Position numbers and translations under genes: made by a program
Origin: Comamonas testosteroni ATCC 11996
GTDB lineage: Bacteria; Pseudomonadota; Gammaproteobacteria; Burkholderiales; Burkholderiaceae_C
Direction: 5' to 3'
Length of the DNA: 64,000 bases
NCBI RefSeq assembly: GCF_000241525.1
Contig: NZ_AHIL01000002.1
Span: 248,001-312,000, forward strand
The notes under the pieces: model-generated
The model's input: the letters and a program-made list of their open reading frames with translations, nothing else
What the model was told of the DNA's origin: nothing
The model's database searches: none
Part shown: in pieces, positions 1 to 6,535 of the stretch
How the letters are laid out: each line of letters starts with the position of its first letter
Position numbering within the stretch: the stretch's first letter is position 1

Positions 1-12
1 CTTGTCAAAGGC

Positions 13-43
13 TTGACCTTGCCATGATGTTAGGGTTGACCAT
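13..43 (+). promoter_or_regulatory. MerR/CueR-type operator-promoter upstream of the copper chaperone
   Basis: TTGACC at 13-18 can serve as a -35 box and overlaps an imperfect dyad, ACCTTGCC (16-23) facing GTTAGGGT (29-36). CueR-class regulators bind an ACCTTCC...GGAAGGT dyad inside an over-long -35/-10 spacer, and the CueR-like gene lies two features downstream. The -10 is weak to the eye. Copper control of the chaperone gene is inferred from this arrangement. Confidence 0.5.
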
Positions 44-96
44 TCAAGACATGGAGTCCGCCAGTCCGGCCGACTCACTTTCTGAAGGAGCCATCC

Positions 97-291
97 ATGC
101 AACAAGTTTTTGAAGTTCAAGGCATGACCTGCGGCCACTGCGAACGCGCCGTCACCAATGCCATCCAGGGCGTCGATGCCCAGGCACAGATCAAGATCGA
201 CCGCACAGCCAACCGCGTGGAAGTCGAAACCGGCGCCAGCCGCGAAGCCGTGGCAGCCGCCATTGCCGAAGAGGGCTACAAGGTAGCCTGA
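97..291 (+). CDS. copZ: CopZ-like copper chaperone (heavy-metal-associated domain protein)
   Basis: This 64-residue protein is a single HMA fold. The metal-binding motif MTCGHC lies at residues 10-15, with Cys12 and Cys15 as the expected Cu(I) ligands. Small free-standing HMA proteins carry Cu(I) in the cytosol to a P-type exporter such as CopA. An AAGGAG ribosome-binding site sits just upstream of the ATG. The gene lies behind a MerR-type operator and ahead of a CueR-like regulator. No copper ATPase is visible here; it may lie left of position 1. The family is secure. Copper rather than another thiophilic metal is inferred from the neighbouring regulator. Confidence 0.85.
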   Translation: MQQVFEVQGMTCGHCERAVTNAIQGVDAQAQIKIDRTANRVEVETGASREAVAAAIAEEGYKVA

Positions 292-307
292 GCGCAGCCT
301 CTCCCAC

Positions 308-356
308 CGCGCCAGCACCCCATGCAAGCCATAAGAAGGCTGCTGGCGCGTTTTTT
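308..356 (+). terminator. Intrinsic terminator after copZ
   Basis: CGCGCCAGCA (308-317) and TGCTGGCGCG (341-350) form a perfect 10-bp stem, extended by GCC/GGC inside the loop and followed by six T at 351-356. It ends transcription between copZ and the regulator, or attenuates readthrough into it. Confidence 0.8.
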
Positions 357-367
357 CAGGACTAGCC

Positions 368-874
368 ATGCCCAACCACCCACCGACACAAAAAATCGCT
401 CAGAACTGGCCTGTCGTCATCGGCGAGGCCGCACGCCGCGCCGGGGTTTCTGCGCGCATGGTGCGTCACTACGAGTCACTGGGCCTGCTGCCACCCGTGC
501 ACCGTACCGACAGCGGCTATCGCCAGTACACCGAAGCCGATGTGCATGCTCTGCGCTTCATCCGTCGCGGGCGCGATCTGGGCTTTTCCATGGACGAGAT
601 CGCCACCCTGCTCGGCCTGTGGCAGGACCAGGGCCGTGCCAGCAGCCAGGTCAAGGCCATCGCGCAAAAGCACATTGCCACTCTGACCGAGCGCATCGCC
701 GCCATGCAGTCCATGCAGCGCACGCTGCAGACTCTGGTGCATTGCTGCCACGGCGATGACAGGCCTGACTGCCCCATCCTCGACGACCTGGCCAGCGCGG
801 ACACCGACCTGACGCCGACCCATCACGAGCCCACGGCCCCCACTCCGAGAAGCCGGCGCAGGGCTGCGGCCTGA
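368..874 (+). CDS. cueR: CueR/HmrR-type MerR-family copper-responsive regulator
   Basis: A 168-residue MerR-family activator. The N-terminal winged helix-turn-helix runs through VIGEAARRAGVSARMVRHYE (residues 17-36), followed by a dimerisation helix. The metal loop contains Cys127 and Cys135 in CCHGDDRPDCP; E. coli CueR coordinates Cu(I) with two cysteines at the same eight-residue spacing. The N-terminus is about 15 residues longer than usual and the C-terminus is an Arg/Pro-rich tail, neither of which has an obvious role. It probably activates the upstream chaperone promoter and a copper exporter outside the window. Gold or silver sensing is possible for this subfamily. Confidence 0.85.
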   Translation: MPNHPPTQKIAQNWPVVIGEAARRAGVSARMVRHYESLGLLPPVHRTDSGYRQYTEADVHALRFIRRGRDLGFSMDEIATLLGLWQDQGRASSQVKAIAQKHIATLTERIAAMQSMQRTLQTLVHCCHGDDRPDCPILDDLASADTDLTPTHHEPTAPTPRSRRRAAA

Positions 875-885
875 GGCGGCTTGCG

Positions 886-901
886 GGTTTCACGTGAAAC
901 C
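886..901. other. parS: Putative parS (ParB-binding) palindrome
   Basis: GGTTTCACGTGAAACC is a perfect 16-bp palindrome. Its inner 14 bases equal the conserved chromosomal parS core (consensus TGTTTCACGTGAAACA). Chromosomal parS sites cluster near oriC, and the candidate origin lies about 4-5 kb away. It sits in the gap after cueR. No parA or parB gene is in the window. Confidence 0.7.
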
Positions 902-1053
902 ATCGCCGCCCACGCAGGGCAGCGTCAACAACGAGACATGTTGCACTGCAGCAAATACTGCAGAATACTCTGTGCGATGAATGCGGTTGCTCTCATTCAT
1001 CTTTTCAAATCATTCAAGCACAAGCATTGCCGACGCGATGCAGGAGACAAACC

Positions 1054-2241
1054 ATGAGCACCAGAGACATCTTCGTTGTCAGCGCCGCGCGCACGGCCAT
1101 CGGCACTTTTGGCGGCAGCCTCAAGGACGTTCCCAACGCACAGCTGGCCACCACCGTGGTCAAGGCCGCCATCGCGCGTGCCGGCATCGCTGCCGACACC
1201 GTGGGTCATGTGGTGATGGGCAACGTCATCCCCACCGACACGCGCGACGCCTACCTGTCCCGCGTGGCTGCGGTGGACGCCGGCTGCCCCATTGAAACCC
1301 CTGCCTTCAACGTCAACCGCCTGTGCGGCTCTGGCCTGCAGGCCATCGTCTCGGCAGCGCAATCGATTGCGCTGGGCGACTGCGAAGTGGCCATTGGCGC
1401 CGGCTCCGAATCCATGAGCCGCGGCCCCTACTTCGACATGTCCGCGCGCTGGGGCGCACGCATGGGCGATGCCAAGAGCATCGACTACATGCTGGGCATC
1501 CTGCACGACCCCTGGCAAAAAATGCATATGGGCATCACTGCTGAAAACGTGGCCGAGCGCTACAAGATCAGCCGCGTGATGCAGGACGAGCTGGCCGTCA
1601 TCAGCCAGCAGCGCGCCGCTGCCGCCATCGAGGCCGGCCGCTTCAAGGAGCAGATCGTTCCCGTGGAAATTGCCAGCCGCAAGGGCGTGGTGCTGTTCGA
1701 CACCGACGAACACGTGCGCGCCGCCACCACGCTGGACACCCTGGCCGGCATGAAGCCCGCGTTCAAGAAGGAAGGCGGCACGGTCACCGCCGGCAACGCC
1801 TCCGGCATCAACGATGGCGCGGCTGCCGTGCTGATGATGAGCGAGCAGGCGCTGAAGTCTTCCGGCGCCAAGCCCATTGCCCGCCTGGTCGGCTACGCCC
1901 ACGCTGGCGTCGAGCCCGCATACATGGGCATCGGCCCGGTCCCCGCCACGCAGAAGGTGCTGGCACGCACTGGTCTGAAGATCGAACAGATGGACGTGAT
2001 CGAAGCCAACGAAGCCTTCGCCGCCCAGGCCTGCGCCGTGATTCAGGAGCTGGCTCTGGACCCTGCCAAGGTCAACCCCAACGGCTCCGGCATCTCCCTG
2101 GGCCACCCCGTGGGTGCGACCGGCGCCATCATCACCACCAAGGCCCTGTATGAGCTGCAGCGCACTGGCGGCCGCTATGCGCTGGTGACCATGTGCATCG
2201 GCGGCGGACAGGGTATTGCCGCGATTTTCGAGCGCGTCTGA
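1054..2241 (+). CDS. bktB: Acetyl-CoA acyltransferase / beta-ketothiolase, BktB-like
   Basis: A 395-residue thiolase. The acylated nucleophile is Cys91 in [11 protein letters not shown]. The general base lies in GHPVGATG (His351), and Cys381 in TMCIGGGQG completes the active site. From memory it is closest to Cupriavidus BktB, including the [19 protein letters not shown] segment, which suggests acceptance of C4-C5 or longer 3-ketoacyl-CoA in beta-oxidation or PHA precursor supply. The start follows AGGAG at 1042-1046; a further upstream TTG would add only nine unsupported residues. It appears monocistronic with its own terminator. Substrate range is inference. Confidence 0.85.
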   Translation: MSTRDIFVVSAARTAIGTFGGSLKDVPNAQLATTVVKAAIARAGIAADTVGHVVMGNVIPTDTRDAYLSRVAAVDAGCPIETPAFNVNRLCGSGLQAIVSAAQSIALGDCEVAIGAGSESMSRGPYFDMSARWGARMGDAKSIDYMLGILHDPWQKMHMGITAENVAERYKISRVMQDELAVISQQRAAAAIEAGRFKEQIVPVEIASRKGVVLFDTDEHVRAATTLDTLAGMKPAFKKEGGTVTAGNASGINDGAAAVLMMSEQALKSSGAKPIARLVGYAHAGVEPAYMGIGPVPATQKVLARTGLKIEQMDVIEANEAFAAQACAVIQELALDPAKVNPNGSGISLGHPVGATGAIITTKALYELQRTGGRYALVTMCIGGGQGIAAIFERV

Positions 2242-2273
2242 TACCGCGTTTCCGGGCGCCTGAAGCGCCCATG

Positions 2274-2311
2274 AAAAAGGCCTGCCGGAGACATCTGGCA
2301 GGCCTTTTTTT
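2274..2311 (+). terminator. Intrinsic terminator after the thiolase gene
   Basis: A GGCCTGCC/GGCAGGCC stem with a 10-nt loop is flanked by five A and seven T, so it could work in both directions. It may also stop rdgC transcription arriving from the other side. Confidence 0.85.
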
Positions 2312-2313
2312 GA

Positions 2314-2391
2314 TAGCTTCTTGCGCTTGCTAGCCATTGATTTCAGCATCAATGAATACTGAAATCCTTTATTTACATGCGTAAGAAGCTA
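2314..2391. repeat. Nested palindromic intergenic repeat, copy 1
   Basis: The outer arms TAGCTTCTTGCGC (2314-2326) and GCGTAAGAAGCTA (2379-2391) pair at 12 of 13 positions. They enclose an inner palindrome GATTTCAG (2339-2346)/CTGAAATC (2359-2366). Similar nested elements with an ATTTCAG/CTGAAAT core recur at about 23456, 35485 and 55111. Confidence 0.55.
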
Positions 2392-2405
2392 CATCATTCA
2401 TAGCA

Positions 2406-3443
2406 TCAGAACGGCGCCTCTTCCGGGGCCGTATCGGCGGGCGCCGTGGCCGGCCCGGTGACCGTTCCCTGGCTGCGCCCTTGTGCCAGACGCACGGGCA
2501 GAGTTTCTGCCGCAGGCGCCGACGACAGCGATGCAGGCAGGCCGTCGCCCAGACCCGTGCGCCCCTCCCCGCCCAGCGCCTCGATCAGGTCGGGAATCAG
2601 GCGCGAGAGCTCGCCCGTGGCAATCGTCACATCGGTATCGAAACCGCCATCATCCTGGGACTGGCCATCCATCACCGCATCGAGCAGCGCGATCTTCTTG
2701 ATCTGCAGACCTTCGCTGAGCACAAAGCTCACGCGGTCATCCCAGGTCATGGCCAGCTTGGTCGGCAGCTTGCCATGCTCGATATGCTGGCGCACCTCGT
2801 CGATATCGAGCGGGTGGCGCGCATAGCGCACCACGGCTTTGGACTCATCGGCGGCCTTGAGCTCGCACTCGCGGTCGATGGAAAAACCTGCGGGCGGCTC
2901 CTGCGTCATCAGCCAGTGCGCCATGGCGGCCTGCGGACTGGTCTGCGTGTCCAGCAACGCCACCGCAAAGCCCGGCAGGCCTTCGACCAGCAGCGTCACG
3001 ATCTCGTCGGCACGGCCTTGTGCACTGGTATCGAGCACCAGCGTGCGCGCCTGCGCATCGATCCAGACCCACATGCTGCCCTGCTTGGTGAAGGCCATGG
3101 GCAGCAGGTCCAGCTTGGCCTCGTCCTTGAGCTCCTTCTTTTCCTTCTTGCCGGGCTTGCGACCCTCCGTCTTTTCGATGTGCTCGGCCTTCTCGTTGAC
3201 CTTGCGGTTGAGCACGCTGGCCGGCAGCATCTTGGACTCGCTCATGAAGCGCATCACCCACTGGCCGGCCACGCTTTCCGCCAGCGGGCCATGGGCCTCG
3301 CCTCGCGGCGGCACCCAGCCCACGGAGCGCTCCTGGGTCGCGCCGCACTCCTCAAACACCGTCTTTTGCAGCGCATCTTCGAGCTGCTGCAGATCGCCCT
3401 GCCAGCTCTCGGCAATGCGATAAACAATCATGTTCTTGAACAT
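2406..3443 (-). CDS. rdgC: Recombination-associated protein RdgC
   Basis: A 345-residue RdgC, a ring-forming dsDNA-binding protein that dampens RecA activity and is associated with the nucleoid. The N-terminus MFKNMIVYRI is the family hallmark, and the body shows the expected FMSESKMLP, RKVNEKAE and TWDDRVSFVLSEGLQIKKI segments. A Lys/Glu-rich charged insertion lies near residues 85-105, and the C-terminal tail after about residue 305 is Pro/Ala-rich and probably disordered. The ATG at 3443 is preceded by AAAGG; a TTG just before it is less likely. It is transcribed alone. Confidence 0.92.
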   Translation of the reverse strand: MFKNMIVYRIAESWQGDLQQLEDALQKTVFEECGATQERSVGWVPPRGEAHGPLAESVAGQWVMRFMSESKMLPASVLNRKVNEKAEHIEKTEGRKPGKKEKKELKDEAKLDLLPMAFTKQGSMWVWIDAQARTLVLDTSAQGRADEIVTLLVEGLPGFAVALLDTQTSPQAAMAHWLMTQEPPAGFSIDRECELKAADESKAVVRYARHPLDIDEVRQHIEHGKLPTKLAMTWDDRVSFVLSEGLQIKKIALLDAVMDGQSQDDGGFDTDVTIATGELSRLIPDLIEALGGEGRTGLGDGLPASLSSAPAAETLPVRLAQGRSQGTVTGPATAPADTAPEEAPF

Positions 3444-3705
3444 CAAAAACCTTTGCTAAACCTTCAATCGTCGCCAGCTCCTGCAGCTGGATCTCGCGGA
3501 AAAAAATCGGCCGCCAATGCAGCCCATGCATGCATTGTTGCGCAGTCGCAGCCACTCAAACTTATCAAATCTTTACAGAGCGGCTGCAAAACCTCACGTC
3601 TCAGAAACATGGGGGGGCCACACTTCAGTCATCCGCTACCGAATGCCCATTCAGGAGCAAGACCAGGCGGCCACTTCTTCCACTTCAACCGAAAAGGAAA
3701 CAGAC

Positions 3706-4260
3706 ATGACCCGCTTTCGCCAGACACTGACCGGCGCCGCTGTTGCAACCGCCCTGCTCGCCTCGCTGAGCCTGCCCAGCTTTGCCCAGACCTCCGCCCC
3801 TGCCGAGCAACCCGCAGTCGCTCAAAAAGCGCCCGAGCCGCACCAGCACCAGCGTGGTGACAAGCGTGGCGACCGCATGGAGCATATGAAGCAGCGCATG
3901 GAAAAACTCAAGGCCGATCTGAAGCTGACGCCTGCGCAGCAAGCGGCCTGGACCACCTACACCCAGGCCATGAAGCCCGGTGAACGCCCTGCCCCCGGCG
4001 ACCGCGAAGCCTTTGCCAAGCTGACCACGCCAGAGCGCATCGACAAGATGCGTGAAATGCGCGGCAAGCGCATGGCCGAGATGGACCGTCGTGCCGAAGC
4101 CACCAAGGCCTTCTACGCCCAGCTCAATGCCGAGCAGAAAAAGACCTTCGATGCGGCCACCCTGCACATGCATCACCAGCGTGGTGAGCGTCATCACGGC
4201 CACCATGGCGGCAAGCCCGGCCAGGAGCGTCCCGCAGCTCCTGCCCCTGCGGCAAAGTAA
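3706..4260 (+). CDS. Spy/CpxP-like periplasmic protein with LTxxQ motifs
   Basis: A 184-residue exported protein. A signal peptide covers about residues 1-27 with cleavage after PSFA. The mature part is helical and charged, with two LTxxQ-type motifs, LTPAQQAAW and LNAEQKKTF. It ends in a His-rich stretch (HMHHQRGERHHGHHGG), which suggests metal binding. Family members are periplasmic chaperones or stress sensors such as Spy, CpxP and ZraP. AAGGAAA precedes the ATG, and a strong terminator follows. The metal-binding role is inferred from composition. Confidence 0.75.
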   Translation: MTRFRQTLTGAAVATALLASLSLPSFAQTSAPAEQPAVAQKAPEPHQHQRGDKRGDRMEHMKQRMEKLKADLKLTPAQQAAWTTYTQAMKPGERPAPGDREAFAKLTTPERIDKMREMRGKRMAEMDRRAEATKAFYAQLNAEQKKTFDAATLHMHHQRGERHHGHHGGKPGQERPAAPAPAAK

Positions 4261-4284
4261 GCCGAGCTCAATCGCCCTCTCCAT

Positions 4285-4319
4285 AAAAGCCCCCGGTCGT
4301 CATGACCGGGGGCTTTTTT
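4285..4319 (+). terminator. Intrinsic terminator after the Spy-like gene
   Basis: A GCCCCCGGTC/GACCGGGGGC stem with a short GTCAT-type loop is flanked by four A and six T. Confidence 0.9.
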
Positions 4320-4477
4320 CATTTCGATATCAATTGGCTGACTACCAACGCAAGCGCTTGCCGACAGAACATTTATTCACAAGCTTCTAGATTCATATCC
4401 ACAGAGGGAGCGAAATCCAGGCAATACCCAAGCATCGATGTCGCGACCATATTCAAAACATTTAGATGGCAATTGAC

Positions 4478-5041
4478 ATGAAAAAACTGCAATTGACAAC
4501 AAATCTTGTAGTCCCGACGCTGATCAGCCTGGCAAGCCCCATGCTTCATGCACAGCCTGCGCAATCATCGACAACAGCTATCTATCTGCAGTACGGCTCG
4601 GCGGAGCACAGCACCGACAGCTGGACGGGCGGCGTCATCCTCCCCTGGAACTGGAGCTACGCCCTTGGCTCGGGACGGATGACGGGTTACTGGGATCTCT
4701 CTGTCAGCCGTTGGTCGGCCGACTATCAGGGCGGCAATCGTTCAACCTGGGTTCTGGGTGCACAACCCACATTGCGCTGGCGCCCCTCTCAAGGCCAGTC
4801 TCCCTGGTTCCTGCAAGCCGGCCTGGGCGTGAGCTATGCCATCAACCACCGCTTCATCACCGATCACAAGGAATTTTCGACCCGCTACAACTTTGCCAGC
4901 CATATAGGCATCGGCTACCTGTTTGGCGAGCAACTGAAAAACGAGATCAGCCTGCGCTTCGAGCATCAGTCCAATGCAGGCATCAAGCGCCCCAATCCGG
5001 GAGAGAACTTTCTTCAGCTGCGATACGCACGCCACTTCTGA
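4478..5041 (+). CDS. pagL: PagL-like lipid A 3-O-deacylase
   Basis: A 187-residue outer-membrane beta-barrel protein. A signal peptide (MKKLQLTT...MLHAQ) precedes amphipathic strands, and the chain ends in Phe (YARHF), typical of barrels. The catalytic motif appears near the C-terminus: His163 and Ser165 in FEHQSN, with Glu176 in NPGENF. Pseudomonas PagL has His126, Ser128 and Glu140 with nearly the same spacing. The enzyme removes the 3-position acyl chain of lipid A and alters host recognition. An in-frame ATG at 4466 is possible; the later one gives the better signal peptide, but neither has a clear ribosome-binding site. Confidence 0.82.
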   Translation: MKKLQLTTNLVVPTLISLASPMLHAQPAQSSTTAIYLQYGSAEHSTDSWTGGVILPWNWSYALGSGRMTGYWDLSVSRWSADYQGGNRSTWVLGAQPTLRWRPSQGQSPWFLQAGLGVSYAINHRFITDHKEFSTRYNFASHIGIGYLFGEQLKNEISLRFEHQSNAGIKRPNPGENFLQLRYARHF

Positions 5042-5073
5042 ATTCCCGGGCCAGCGCGATCCGGGTCGACCAG

Positions 5074-5096
5074 GCCGCCCAACGGGCGGCTTTTTT
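5074..5096 (+). terminator. Intrinsic terminator after pagL
   Basis: GCCGCCC (5074-5080), AAC loop, GGGCGGC (5084-5090), then six T. It isolates the AT-rich region to its right from pagL transcription. Confidence 0.88.
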
Positions 5097-5280
5097 CATG
5101 CTTTGCAGCATTTGCGTGACCTGTGAATAAACATGGTGATAAAAGCCAAGGAAATTTTCAGTTCTCCACAGACAGGCAAGCTTCTGGAAAGTTGTTCCCA
5201 AATCAAGGACATCGGCAGCCCATGTAAGGGCACAGACTTTCAAGAAGTGCAAGTTGTTGATTTTAAATGAACTTAATTAC

Positions 5281-5320
5281 TTATCAACAATTAAGTGGAC
5301 TACTTACTATTACTACTAAG
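5281..5320. promoter_or_regulatory. Origin unwinding element 1: DnaA box plus trio array
   Basis: TTATCAACA (5281-5289), a 10-nt spacer, then TACTTACTATTACTACTAAG (5301-5320). Read on the complementary strand 3'-to-5', 5307-5318 gives GAT AAT GAT GAT. This is the DnaA-trio pattern described for Bacillus and other bacterial origins. Confidence 0.6.
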
Positions 5321-5709
5321 TAAAAAGATAAGACTAGAAATAACAACTTTGGCCGAAGTGTACACAGCAATCTGAGAGGGCCTGGATAAAAAAACCGGCC
5401 GATCAGATCGAGTTCAGGAGGTTCTTGTTTCACCACACCTCTGACATCCAATGTGCCCAAGCATGCTTACATCAGTTGTTCACTATAAAAAACATAGCTA
5501 ACTATGCTTATATAGCAACGTACTCATAGAATTTAATGCTTATCAAGGAAGAAATGAATTTCTGTGGATAACAAGATACCAACTCTTGGGTTTTCCACAA
5601 AAATCAAGAGATCGGCGAAGTTGTTCATGAACGGAGGACAGCAGCGACCCTCGTTTGTCTCCATGTTTGTCATCGAGCAAGAGACTTGATTTGTCTTGTT
5701 TTTTTGAAG

Positions 5710-5760
5710 TTATCAACAGCAGATGCCAAGTCTTACTACTACGACTATATTTTTATAAAA
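5710..5760. promoter_or_regulatory. Origin unwinding element 2: DnaA box, GC spacer, trio array, A/T tract
   Basis: TTATCAACA (5710-5718), spacer GCAGATGCCAAG (5719-5730), trio array TACTACTACGACTA (5734-5747; complement 3'-GAT GAT GCT GAT-5' from 5736), and a pure A/T run to 5760. This is the better of the two arrays because the spacer is GC-richer and the melting tract follows directly. Confidence 0.62.
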
Positions 5761-6000
5761 CTTCTAAAGAACAACTGAAGGCAAACTCCCGGACAGGGGC
5801 TGGAGGAAGCTGGAACTGCGCGTGTTCAGCCGCTTCAATCCCTTTGCTTCAGAGGGAAGTTCAGAAAAAAAGCCCTTGATGAAAATTGACGCGCCAGATC
5901 TCGAAAAATTGGCGTAAGATGCGCCTCCTCAAAGATCCGAGCTGGGGATAAATTCCAGTGGCAGAGACTGTGAAGCGCTTGTTATCCACAGAATGTTATG

Positions 6001-6535
6001 AACAGCTGGGGGAAACTTGCCACGCATGCATGCAGCCGATGCCAGCGGCTGATGGCTTGTTATTCATTCAAAAAAATTCAATGATCCGTAGATAATTGTT
6101 TTCAAAGGATTTTTTGACTACTTCATGGAGTCCGAACCAGGACTGGGCCGGATACGGTTGGCATCCAGGCAGGTGCAAAGGCATTGCAGCAGGCGTCAAT
6201 GCTCGAGCTGGGCACCCGCCATGGAGGCCGTCCAAGAGGAAAGGGCCGGATCGCAGGCGTATCGGGTATCGCGTCTTGCATGGGAATGGGCTTGCCGCGC
6301 AGTGCGTCGCATCGCTGCAGATGCTGCTCGCAGTCCCGGCAAGTGTTAGAAAAATTACAAATGCGCGGAGTGCGCCGGGACTGAGTGAACGTGCGCAGGA
6401 AGGGCGCGGCAGCAGTGCAGAAAAGAGCCATGCGGCGAAGGCCTGGAGCTCTGAAAACCTGCCTCAGGAATGACGCAAAAGAGCAGCGAAACGGCCTTGG
6501 ATCAGCAGTGTGAAAGGCGCGCTTCGCTCAGGACT
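6001..6535. other. Gene-poor stretch between the candidate origin and dinG
   Basis: Apart from TTATTCATT-like sequence near 6060 (two mismatches to a DnaA box) I see no site or gene here. Open frames on both strands between 6096 and 6473 lack ribosome-binding sites and recognisable protein features. No terminator for dinG is obvious. Confidence 0.5.

Larger units (their letters stand above)
5101..6000. other. oriC: Candidate chromosomal replication origin (oriC)
   Basis: This AT-rich gene-free stretch holds DnaA boxes matching TTATNCACA: TGTGAATAA at 5122-5130, TGTGGATAA at 5563-5571 and TTATCCACA at 5982-5990. One-mismatch boxes lie at 5162-5170, 5281-5289, 5591-5599, 5710-5718 and 5943-5951. 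Two arrays fit the box / GC-containing spacer / DnaA-trio unwinding plan. In the first, TTATCAACA at 5281 is followed by CTATTACTACTA at 5307-5318. In the second, TTATCAACA at 5710 is followed by CTACTACGACTA at 5736-5747 and then the A/T tract ATATTTTTATAAAA. Local base composition switches from C-rich to G-rich on the plus strand across this region. Short open frames inside are not credible genes. Confidence 0.68.

Noticed and set aside
2481-3860. Long plus-strand open frame opposite rdgC
   Set aside because: High-GC antisense shadow of rdgC; no start signal, and the translation is compositionally biased.
5655-5879. Short open frame inside the candidate origin
   Set aside because: AT-rich composition, no ribosome-binding site, and no protein-like features; it overlaps DnaA boxes and a trio array.
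6096-6473. Open frames on both strands between the origin and dinG
   Set aside because: Low-complexity, Arg/Ser/Pro-rich translations with no start signal or recognisable motif, overlapping each other on opposite strands.
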